Under the pieces are notes generated by a model, which made no database searches, was not told the origin of the DNA, and saw only the letters and a program-made list of their open reading frames with translations. Positions 34,550 through 47,100 of a stretch of DNA of 64,000 bases are shown here, one piece after another. The stretch's first letter is position 1. Each line of letters begins with the position of its first letter. A program made the translations under genes and the position numbers. The DNA is from Aurelia coerulea. Taxonomy: Eukaryota > Cnidaria > Scyphozoa > Semaeostomeae > Ulmaridae. The DNA is taken from positions 7,454,501 through 7,518,500 of the forward strand of contig CM076960.1 in the NCBI GenBank assembly GCA_039566865.1, read 5' to 3'.

Positions 34550-34848
34550 ATCGGATCCGATAATTTATGGGACCCGAAGAAATATCGGATCCGATAAAAA
34601 ATGGGGCCCTATTTTCTTGCTGTCTATTTATAGAAATCGGACCCGATAATTTTCATTTAAATGATTTATAAAAATGATTTAAATGTTTTATGCCAAAATT
34701 ATTGCAATTGAAATCCAATACCTTTTAGATGAATATTATAAATATATAGCCCCATTGTTGATGAATATAGATGTTTTGCATAGAGAATATATAATCGGAT
34801 CCGATCATTTTGCAACGGATCCGATGATATTTCAAAATCGGATCCGAT
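34550..34848. repeat. Cluster of atcggatccgat palindromes
   Basis: The perfect 12-bp palindrome atcggatccgat occurs at 34,550-34,561, 34,584-34,595, 34,794-34,805 and 34,837-34,848, with an 8-bp core copy (cggatccg) at 34,816-34,823. Related half-sites (atcggacccgat near 34,637, atcgagctcga near 34,864) lie between and beside them. The cluster ends about 85 bp before satellite 2 begins. It might be a protein-binding array or a local palindromic expansion. Confidence 0.75.
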
Positions 34849-37800
34849 GAGAGTATTGAAGAAATCGAGCTCGAAAAATGAAATCGAGCTAGAAAATCAC
34901 TAAAAAAATAAAGAACCGAATATTCCATCATAGAACAATGAGTGCAATACTCTTTATAATATAAATTCTAGCTATTAAAGTACGTTAATCTACACTTTTT
35001 GTGTTTATATTTTGTTTTCTTTGAGAAAATAAACATTTAATTGATCGATGTTTGTTTATGCAGTAAAGCTAAAATGACACTAAAGTAAAAACTAAAGTCT
35101 ATAGTAATTTTTACAAGAATAGTTGCTGCAGCATAAATATAGTGCTATAAAATAAATTACTGGCAGATCTAAAGTTTTAAAGAACGATGAGTGCAATACT
35201 CTTTATAATAAAAATTGTAGTTATTAAAGTACGTTAATCCTCAATTTTTGTGTTTATATTTTGTTTTCTTTAAGAATATAAACATTTAATTAATCAATGT
35301 TTGTTTATGCAGTGAAGCTAAAATGAGACTAAAGAAAAAACTAATGTCTATAGTAATGTTTCGAAAAATAGTTGCTGCAGTACTAATATAGTGTTATAAA
35401 AGATGATACTGGCAGAACTAAAGTTTTATAGGACGATGAGTGCAATGGTCTTTATAATATAAATTCTAGCTATTAAAGTACGTTAATCCACACTTTTTGT
35501 GTTTAAATTTTGTTTTCCTTGAGAAAATAAACATTTAATTGATCGATGTTTGTTTATGCAGTAAAGCTAAAATGACACTTAAAGTAAAAACTAAAGTCTA
35601 TAGTAATTTTTACAAGAATAGTTGCTGCAGCATAAATATAGTGCTATAAAATAAATTACTGGCAGATCTAAAGTTTTAAAGAACGATGAGTGCAAAACTC
35701 TTTATAATATAAATTGTAGCTATTAAATTACGTTAATCCACAATTTTTGTGCTTATATTTTGTTTTCTTTAAGAAAATAAACATTTAATTAATCGATGTT
35801 TGTTTATGCAGTGAAGCTAAAATGAGACTAAAGAAAAAACTAATGTCTATAGTAATGTTTCGAAAAATAGTTGCTGCAGTACTAATATAGTGCTATAAAA
35901 TAAATTAATGGCAGATCTAAAGTTTTAAAGAACGATGAGTGCAATGGTCTTTATAATATAAATTCTAGCTATCAAAGTACGTTAATCCACACTTTTTGTG
36001 TTTATATTTTGTTTTCCTTGAGAAAATAAACATTTAATTGATCGATGTTTGTTTATGCAGTAAAGCTAAAATGACACTAAAGTAAAAACTAAACACTATA
36101 GTAATTTTTACAAGAATAGTTGCTGCAGCATAAATATAGTGCTATAAAATGAATTACTGGCAGATCTAAAGTTTTAAAGAACGATGAGTGCAAAACTCTT
36201 TATAATATAAATTGTAGCTATTAAAGTACGTTAATCCACAATTTTTGTGTTTATATTTTGTTTTCTTTAAGAAAATAAACATTTAATTAATCGATGTTTG
36301 TTTATGCAGTGAAGCTAAAATGAGACTAAAGAAAAAACTAATGTCTATAGTAATGTTTCGAAAAATAGTTGCTGCAGTACTAATATAGTGTTATAAAAGA
36401 TGATACTGGCAGAACTAAAGTTTTATAGGACGATGAGTGCAATGGTCTTTATAATATAAATTCTAGCTATTAAAGTACGTTAATCCACACTTTTTGTGTT
36501 TATATTTTGTTTTCTTTAAGAAAATAAACATTTAATTAATCGATGTTTGTTTATGCAGTGAAGCTAAAATGAGACTAAAGAAAAAACTAATGTCTATAGT
36601 AATGTTTCGAAAAATAGTTGCTGCAGTACTAATATAGTGCTATAAAATAAATTAATGGCAGATCTAAAGTTTTAAAGAACGATGAGTGCAAAACTCTTTA
36701 TAATATAAATTGTAGCTATTAAAGTACGTTAATCCACACTTTTTGTGTTTATATTTTGTTTTCCTTGAGAAAATAAACATTTAATTGATCGATGTTTGTT
36801 TATGCAGTAAAGCTAAAATGACACTAAAGTAAACACTAAACACTATAGTAATTTTTACAAGAATAGTTGCTGCAGCATAAATATAGTGCTATAAAATAAA
36901 TTACTGGCAGATCTAAAGTTTTAAAGAACGATGAGTGCAAAACTCTTTATAATATAAATTGTAGCTATTAAAGTACGTTAATCCACAATTTCTGTGTTTA
37001 TATTTTGTTTTCTTTAAGAAAATAAACGTTTAATTAATCGATGTTTGTTTATGCAGTGAAGCTAAAATGAGACTAAAGAAAAAACTAATGTCTACAGTAA
37101 TGTTTCGAAAAATAGTTGCTGCAGTACTAATATAGTGTTATAAAAGATGATACTGGCAGAACTAAAGTTTTATAGGACGATGAGTGCAATGGTCTTTATA
37201 ATATAAATTCTAGCTATTAAAGTACGTTAATCCACACTTTTTGTGTTTATATTTTGTTTTCCTTGAGAAAATAAACATTTAATTGATCGATGTTTGTTTA
37301 TGCAGTAAAGCTAAAATGACACTAAAGTAAAAACTAAAGTCTATAGTAATTTTTACAAGAATAGTTGCTGCAGCATAAATATAGTGCTATAAAATAAATT
37401 ACTGGCAGATCTAAAGTTTTAAAGAACGATGAGTGCAAAACTCTTTATAATATAAATTGTAGCTATTAAATTACGTTAATCCACAATTTTTGTGCTTATA
37501 TTTTGTTTTCTTTAAGAAAATAAACATTTAATTAATCGATGTTTGTTTATGCAGTGAAGCTAAAATGAGACTAAAGAAAAAACTAATGTCTATAGTAATG
37601 TTTCGAAAAATAGTTGCTGCAGTACTAATATAGTGCTATAAAATAAATTAATGGCAGATCTAAAGTTTTAAAGAACGATGAGTGCAATGGTCTTTATAAT
37701 ATAAATTCTAGCTATCAAAGTACGTTAATCCACACTTTTTGTGTTTATATTTTGTTTTCCTTGAGAAAATAAACATTTAATTGATCGATGTTTGTTTATG

Positions 37801-39769
37801 CAGTAAAGCTAAAATGACACTAAAGTAAAAACTAAACACTATAGTAATTTTTACAAGAATAGTTGCTGCAGCATAAATATAGTGCTATAAAATAAATTAC
37901 TGGCAGATCTAAAGTTTTAAAGAACGATGAGTGCAAAACTCTTTATAATATAAATTGTAGCTATTAAAGTACGTTAATCCACAATTTTTGTGTTTATATT
38001 TTGTTTTCTTTAAGAAAATAAACATTTAATTAATCGATGTTTGTTTATGCAGTGAAGCTAAAATGAGACTAAAGAAAAAACTAATGTCTATAGTAATGTT
38101 TCGAAAAATAGTTGCTGCAGTACTAATATAGTGCTATAAAATAAATTAATGGCAGATCTAAAGTTTTAAAGAACGATGAGTGCAAAACTCTTTATAATAT
38201 AAATTGTAGCTATTAAAGTACGTTAATCCACACTTTTTGTGTTTATATTTTGTTTTCCTTGAGAAAATAAACATTTAATTGATCGATGTTTGTTTATGCA
38301 GTAAAGCTAAAATGACACTAAAGTAAACACTAAACACTATAGTAATTTTTACAAGAATAATTGCTGCGGCATAAATATAGTGCTATAAAATAAATTACTG
38401 GCAGATCTAAAGTTTTAAAGAACGATGAGTGCAATACTCTTTATAATAAAAATTGTAGTTATTAAAGTACGTTAATCCTCAATTTTTGTGTTTATATTTT
38501 GTTTTCTTTAAGAATATAAACATTTAATTAATCAATGTTTGTTTATGCAGTGAAGCTAAAATGAGACTAAAGAAAAAACTAATGTCTATAGTAATGTTTC
38601 GAAAAATAGTTGCTGCAGTACTAATATAGTGTTATAAAAGATGATACTGGCAGAACTAAAGTTTTATAGGACGATGAGTGCAATGGTCTTTATAATATAA
38701 ATTCTAGTTATTAAAGTACGTTAATCCACACTTTCTGTGTTTAAATTTTGTTTTCCTTGAGAAAATAAACATTTAATTGATCGATGTTTGTTTATGCAGT
38801 AAAGCTAAAATGACACTAAAGTAAAAACTAAAGTCTATAGTAATTTTTACAAGAATAGTTGCTGCAGCATAAATATAGTGCTACAAAATAAATTACTGGC
38901 AGATCTAAAGTTTTAAAGAACGATGAGTGCAAAACTCTTTATAATATAAATTGTAGCTATTAAATTACGTTAATCCACAATTTTTGTGCTTATATTTTGT
39001 TTTCTTTAAGAAAATAAACATTTAATTAATCGATGTTTGTTTATGCAGTGAAGCTAAAATGAGACTAAAGAAAAAACTAATGTCTATAGTAATGTTTCGA
39101 AAAATAGTTGCTGCAGTACTAATATAGTGCTATAAAATAAATTAATGGCAGATCTAAAGTTTTAAAGAACGATGAGTGCAATGGTCTTTATAATATAAAT
39201 TCTAGCTATCAAAGTACGTAAATCCACACTTTTTGTGTTTATATTTTGTTTTCCTTGAGAAAATAAACATTTAATTGATCGATGTTTGTTTATGCAGTAA
39301 AGCTAAAATGACACTAAAGTAAACACTAAACACTATAGTAATTTTTACAAGAATAGTTGCTGCAGCATAAATATAGTGCTATAAAATAAATTACTGGCAG
39401 ATCTAAAGTTTTAAAGAACGATGAGTGCAAAACTCTTTATAATATAAATTGTAGCTATTAAAGTACGTTAATCCACAATTTTTGTGTTTATATTTTGTTT
39501 TCTTTAAGAAAATAAACATTTAATTAATCGATGTTTGTTTATGCAGTGAAGCTAAAATGAGACTAAAGAAAAAACTAATGTCTATAGTAATGTTTCGAAA
39601 AATAGTTGCTGCAGTACTAATATAGTGTTATAAAAGATGATACTGGCAGAACTAAAGTTTTATAGGACGATGAGTGCAATGGTCTTTATAATATAAATTC
39701 TAGCTATTAAAGTACGTTAATCCACACTTTTTGTGTTTATATTTTGTTTTCTTTAAGAAAATAAACATT

Positions 39770-40150
39770 TAATTAATCGATGTTTGTTTATGCAGTGAAG
39801 CTAAAATGAGACTAAAGAAAAAACTAATGTCTATAGTAATGTTTCGAAAACTAGTTGCTAAAGCTATATAGTGTTATAAAAGATGTTACTGGCAGAACTA
39901 AAGTTTTAAAGAAAGATGAGTTCAAAACTCTTTATAATATAATTTGTAGCTATTAAAGTACGTTAATCCACAATTTTCGTGTTTATATTTTGTTTTCTTT
40001 AAGAAAATAAACATTTAATTATTCGATGTTTGTTTATGCAGTAAAGCTAAAATTAAAGCTAAAGCAAAAGAAAATACCAATGTCTATAGTAATGTATCCG
40101 AGAATGGTTGCTGCAGCACTAATATAGTGTTATAAAAGATGTTACTTGCA
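39770..40150 (+). repeat. Variant monomer pair Q-C in satellite 2 (first example)
   Basis: Variant Q has ctagttgctaaagctatatag (from 39,851) in place of the usual gttgctgcag block. The next monomer, C, has attaaagctaaagcaaaag (40,052) and gtatccgagaatgg. The C block recurs at about 45,289, 49,280, 52,269, 55,011, 57,257, 59,252 and 61,745. The Q block recurs at about 50,826, 52,068, 54,810, 57,056, 59,051 and 61,544, usually just before C. The pair marks a larger repeating unit of variable length. Confidence 0.8.
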
Positions 40151-43100
40151 GAACAAAAGTTTTAAAGAACGATGAGTGCAAAACTCTTTATAATATAAAT
40201 TCTAGCTATTAAAGTACGTTAATCCACACTTTTTGTGTTTATATTTTGTTTTCCTTGAGAAAATAAACATTTAATTGATCGATGTTTGTTTATGCAGTAA
40301 AGCTAAAATGACACTAAAGTAAAAACTAAAGTCTATAGTAATTTTTACAAGAATAGTTGCTGCAGCATAAATATAGTGCTATAAAATAAATTACTGGCAG
40401 ATCTAAAGTTTTAAAGAACGATGAGTGCAATACTCTTTATAATAAAAATTGTAGTTATTAAAGTACGTTAATCCTCAATTTTTGTGTTTATATTTTGTTT
40501 TCTTTAAGAATATAAACATTTAATTAATCAATGTTTGTTTATGCCGTGAAGCTAAAATGAGACTAAAGAAAAAACTAATGTCTATAGTAATGTTTCGAAA
40601 AATAGTTGCTGCAGTACTAATATAGTGTTATAAAAGATGATACTGGCAGAACTAAAGTTTTATAGGACGATGAGTGCAATGGTCTATATAATATAAATTC
40701 TAGCTATTAAAGTACGTTAATCCACACTTTTTGTGTTTAAATTTTGTTTTCCTTGAGAAAATAAACATTTAATTGATCGATGTTTGTTTATGCAGTAAAG
40801 CTAAAATGACACTAAAGTAAAAACTAAAGTCTATAGTAATTTTTACAAGAATAGTTGCTGCAGCATAAATATAGTGCTATAAAATAAATTACTGGCAGAT
40901 CTAAAGTTTTAAAGAACGATGAGTGCAAAACTCTTTATAATATAAATTGTAGCTATTAAATTACGTTAATCCACAATTTTTGTGCTTATATTTTGTTTTC
41001 TTTAAGAAAATAAACATTTAATTAATCGATGTTTGTTTATGCAGTGAAGCTAAAATGAGACTAAAGAAAAAACTAATGTCTATAGTAATGTTTCGAAAAA
41101 TAGTTGCTGCAGTACTAATATAGTGCTATAAAATAAATTAATGGCAGATCTAAAGTTTTAAAGAACGATGAGTGCAATGGTCTTTATAATATAAATTCTA
41201 GCTATCAAAGTACGTTAATCCACACTTTTTGTGTTTATATTTTGTTTTCCTTGAGAAAATAAACATTTAATTGATCGATGTTTGTTTATGCAGTAAAGCT
41301 AAAATGACACTAAAGTAAAAACTAAACACTATAGTAATTTTTTACAAGAATAGTTGCTGCAGCATAAATATAGTGCTATAAAATAAATTACTGGCAGATC
41401 TAAAGTTTTAAAGAACGATGAGTGCAAAACTCTTTATAATATAAATTCTAGCTATTAAAGTACGTTAATCCACACTTTTTGTGTTTATATTTTGTTTTCC
41501 TTGAGAAAATAAAAATTTAATTGATCGATGTTTGTTTATGCAGTAAAGCTAAAATGACACTAAAGTAAACACTAAACACTATAGTAATTTTTACAAGAAT
41601 AGTTGCTGCAGCATAAATATAGTGCTATAAAATAAATTACTGGCAGATCTAAAGTTTTAAAGAACGATGAGTGCAAAACTCTTTATAATATAAATTGTAG
41701 CTATTAAAGTACGTTAATCCACAATTTTTGTGTTTATATTTTGTTTTCTTTAAGAAAATAAACATTTAAATAATCGATGTTTGTTTATGCAGTGAAGCTA
41801 AAATGAGACTAAAGAAAAAACTAATGTCTATAGTAATGTTTCGAAAAATAGTTGCTGCAGTACTAATATAGTGTTATAAAAGATGATACTGGCAGAACTA
41901 AAGTTTTATAGGACGATGAGTGCAATGGTCTTTATAATATAAATTCTAGCTATTAAAGTACGTTAATCCACACATTTTGTGTTTATATTTTGTTTTCCTT
42001 GAGAAAATAAACATTTAATTGATTGATGTTTGTTTATGCAGTAAAGCTAAAATGACACTAAAGTAAAAACTAAACACTATAGTAATTTTTACAAGAATAG
42101 TTGCTGCAGCATAAATATAGTGCTATAAAATAAATTACTGGCAGATCTAAAGTTTTAAAGAACGATGAGTGCAAAACTCTTTATAATATAAATTGTAGCT
42201 ATTAAAGTACGTTAATCCACAATTTTTGTGTTTATATTTTGTTTTCTTTAAGAAAATAAACATTTAATTAATCGATGTTTGTTTATGCAGTGAAGCTAAA
42301 ATGAGACTAAAGAAAAAACTAATGTCTATAGTAATGTTTCGAAAAATAGTTGCTGCAGTACTAATATAGTGTTATAAAAGATGATACTGGCAGAACTAAA
42401 GTTTTAAAGGACGATGAGTGCAATGGTCTTTATAATATAAATTCTAGCTATTAAAGTACGTTAATCCACACTTTTTGTGTTTATATTTTGTTTTCCTTGA
42501 GAAAATAAACATTTAATTGATCGATGTTTGTTTATGCAGTAAAGCTAAAATGACACTAAAGTAAAAACTAAAGTCTATAGTAATTTTTACAAGAATAGTT
42601 GCTGCAGCATAAATATAGTGCTATAAAATAAATTACTGGCAGATCTAAAGTTTTAAAGAACGATGAGTGCAATACTCTTTATAATAAAAATTGTAGTTAT
42701 TAAAGTACGTTAATCCACAATTTTTGTGTTTATATTTTGTTTTCTTTAAGAATATAAACATTTAATTAATCAATGTTTGTTTATGCAGTGAAGCTAAAAT
42801 GACACTAAAGTAAAAACTAAAGTCTATAGTAATTTTTACAAGAATAGTTGCTGCAGCATAAATATAGTGCTATGAAATAAATTCCTGGCAGATCTAAAGT
42901 TTTAAAGAGCGATGAGTGCAATACTCTTTATAATAAAAATTGTAGTTATTAAAGTACGTTAATCCTCAATTTTTGTGTTTATATTTTGTTTTCTTTAAGA
43001 AAATAAACATTTAATTAATCAATGTTTGTTTATGCAGTGAAGCTAAAATGAGACTAAAGAAAAAACTAATGTCTATAGTAATGTTTCGAAAAATAGTTGC

Positions 43101-44159
43101 TGCAGTACTAATATAGTGTTATAAAAGATGATACTGGCAGAACTAAAATTTTATAGGACGATGAGTGCAATGGTCTTTATAATATAAATTCTAGTTATTA
43201 AAGTACGTTAATCCACACTTTTTGTGTTTAAATTTTGTTTTCCTTGAGAAAATAAACATTTAATTGATCGATGTTTGTTTATACAGTAAAGCTAAAATGA
43301 CACTAAAGTAAAAACTAAAGTCTATAGTAATTTTTACAAGAATAGTTGCTGCAGCATAAATATAGTGGTATAAAATAAATTACTGGCAGATCTAAAGTTT
43401 TAAAGAACGATGAGTGCAAAACTCTTTATAATATAAATTGTAGCTATTAAATTACGTTAATCCACAATTTTTGTGCTTATATTTTGTTTTCTTTAAGAAA
43501 ATAAACATTTAATTAATCGATGTTTGTTTATGCAGTGAAGCTAAAATGAGACTAAAGAAAAAACTAATGTCTATAGTAATGTTTCGAAAAATAGTTGCTG
43601 CAGTACTAATATAGTGCTATAAAATAAATTAATGGCAGATCTAAAGTTTTAAAGAAAGATGAGTGCAATGGTCTTTATAATATAAATTCTAGCTATCAAA
43701 GTACGTTAATCCACACTTTTTGTGTTTATATTTTGTTTTCCTTGAGAAAATAAACATTTAATTGATCGATGTTTGTTTATGCAGTAAAGCTAAAATGACA
43801 CTAAAGTAAAAACTAAACACTATAGTAATTTTTACAAGAATATTTGCTGCAGCATAAATATAGTGCTATAAAATAAATTACTGGCAGATCTAAAGTTTTA
43901 AAGAACGATGAGTGCAAAACTCTTTATAATATAAATTGTAGCTATTAAAGTACGTTAATCCTCAATTTTTGTGTTTATATTTTGTTTTCTTTAAGAATAT
44001 AAACATTTAATTAATCAATGTTTGTTTATGCAGTGAAGCTAAAATGAGACTAAAGAAAAAACTAATGTCTATAGTAATGTTTCGAAAAATAGTTGCTGCA
44101 GTACTAATATAGTGTTATAAAAGATGATACTGGCAGAACTAAAGTTTTATAGGACGATG

Positions 44160-47100
44160 AGTGCAATGGTCTTTATAATATAAATTCTAGTTATTAAAGT
44201 ACGTTAATCCACACTTTTTGTGTTTAAATTTTGTTTTCCTTGATAAAATAAACATTTAATTGATCGATGTTTGTTTATACAGTAAAGCTAAAATGACACT
44301 AAAGTAAAAACTAAAGTCTATAGTAATTTTTACAAGAATAGTTGCTGCAGCATAAATATAGTGGTATAAAATAAATTACTGGCAGATCTAAAGTTTTAAA
44401 GAACGATGAGTGCAAAACTCTTTATAATATAAATTGTAGCTATTAAATTACGTTAATCCACAATTTTTGTGCTTATATTTTGTTTTCTTTAAGAAAATAA
44501 ACATTTAATTAATCGATGTTTGTTTATGCAGTGAAGCTAAAATGAGACTAAAGAAAAAACTAATGTCTATAGTAATGTTTCGAAAAATAGTTGCTGCAGT
44601 ACTAATATAGTGCTATAAAATAAATTAATGGCAGATCTAAAGGTTTAAAGAAAGATGAGTGCAATGGTCTTTATAATATAAATTCTAGCTATCAAAGTAC
44701 GTTAATCCACACTTTTTGTGTTTATATTTTGTTTTCCTTGAGAAAATAAACATTTAATTGATCGATGTTTGTTTATGCAGTAAAGCTAAAATGACACTAA
44801 AGTAAAAACTAAACACTATAGTAATTTTTACAAGAATAGTTGCTGCAGCATAAATATAGTGCTATAAAATAAATTACTGGCAGATCTAAAGTTTTAAAGA
44901 ACGATGAGTGCAAAACTCTTTATAATATAAATTGTAGCTATTAAAGTACGTTAATCCACAATTTTTGTGTTTATATTTTGTTTTCTTTAAGAAAATAAAC
45001 ATTTAATTAATCGATGTTTGTTTATGCAGTGAAGCTAAAATGAGACTAAAGAAAAAACTAATGTCTATAGTAATGTTTCGAAAAATAGTTGCTGCAGTAC
45101 TAATATAGTGTTATAAAAGATAATACTGGCAGAACTAAAGTTTTATAGGACGATGAGTGCAATGGTCTTTATAATATAATTTGTAGCTATTAAAGTACGT
45201 TAATCCACAATTTTCGTGTTTATATTTTGTTTTCTTTAAGAAAATAAACATTTAATTATTCGATGTTTGTTTATGCAGTAAAGCTAAAATTAAAGCTAAA
45301 GCAAAAGAAAATACCAATGTCTATAGTAATGTATCCGAGAATGTTTGCTGCAGCACTAATATAGTGTTATAAAAGATGTTACTTGCAGAACAAAAGTTTT
45401 AAAGAACGATGAGTGCAAAACTCTTTATAATATAAATTCTAGCTATTAAAGTACGTTAATCCACACTTTTTGTGTTTATATTTTGTTTTCCTTGAGAAAA
45501 TAAACATTTAATTGATCGATGTTTGTTTATGCAGTAAAGCTAAAATGACACTAAAGTAAAAACTAAAGTCTATAGTAATGTTTCGAAAAATAGTTGCTGC
45601 AGTACTAATATAGTGTTATAAAAGATGATACTGGCAGAACTAAAGTTTTATAGGACGATGAGTGCAATGGTCTATATAATATAAATTCTAGCTATTAAAG
45701 TACGTTAATCCACACTTTTTGTGTTTAAATTTTGTTTTCCTTGAGAAAATAAACATTTAATTGATCGATGTTTGTTTATGCAGTAAAGCTAAAATGACAC
45801 TAAAGTAAAAACTAAAGTCTATAGTAATTTTTACAAGAATAGTTGCTGCAGCATAAATATAGTGCTACAAAATAAATTACTGGCAGATCTAAAGTTTTAA
45901 AGAACGATGAGTGCAAAACTCTTTATAATATAAATTGTAGCTATTAAATTACGTTAATCCACAATTTTTGTGCTTATATTTTGTTTTCTTTAAGAAAATA
46001 AACATTTAATTATTCGATGTTTGTTTATGCAGTGAAGCTAAAATGAGACTAAAGAAAAAACTAATGTCTATAGTAATGTTTCGAAAAATAGTTGCTGCAG
46101 TACTAATATAGTGCTATAAAATAAATTAATGGCAGATCTAAAGTTTTAAAGAACGATGAGTGCAATGGTCTTTATAATATAAATTCTAGCTATCAAAGTA
46201 CGTAAATCCACACTTTTTGTGTTTATATTTTGTTTTCCTTGAGAAAATAAACATTTAATTAATCGATGTTTGTTTATGCAGTAAAGCTAAAATGGCACTA
46301 AAGTAAAAACTAAAGTCTATAGTAATTTTTACAAGAATAGTTGCTGCAGCATAAATATAGTGCTACAAAATAAATTACTGGCAGATCTAAAGTTTTAAAG
46401 AACGATGAGTGCAATGGTCTTTATAATATAAATTGTAGCTATTAAATTACGTTAATCCACAATTTTTGTGCTTATATTTTGTTTTCTTTAAGAAAATAAA
46501 CATTTAATTAATCGATGTTTGTTTATGCAGTGAAGCTAAAATGAGACTAAAGAAAAAACTAATGTCTATAGTAATGTTTCGAAAAATAGTTGCTGCAGTA
46601 CTAATATAGTGCTATAAAATAAATTAATGGCAGATCTAAAGTTTTAAAGAACGATGAGTGCAATGGTCTTTATAATATAAATTCTAGCTATCAAAGTACG
46701 TTAATCCACACTTTTTGTGTTTAAATTTTGTTTTCCTTGAGAAAATAAACATTTAATTGATCGATGTTTGTTTATGCAGTGAAGCTAAAATGAGACTAAA
46801 GAAAAAACTAATGTCTATAGTAATGTTTCGAAAAATAGTTGCTGCAGAACTAATATAGTGTTATAAAAGATGATACTGGCAGAACTAAAGTTTTATAGGA
46901 CGATGAGTGCAATGGTCTTTATAATATAAATTCTAGCTATCAAAGTACGTAAATCCACACTTTTTGTGTTTATATTTTGTTTTCCTTGAGAAAATAAACA
47001 TTTAATTGATCGATGTTTGTTTATGCAGTAAAGCTAAAATGACACTAAAGTAAAAACTAAACACTATAGTAATTTTTACAAGAATAGTTGCTGCAGCATA

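Noticed and set aside
34371..34649. 92-residue plus-strand open frame
   Set aside because: It overlaps the gggccc repeats and the palindrome cluster, and its sequence merely reflects those repeats.
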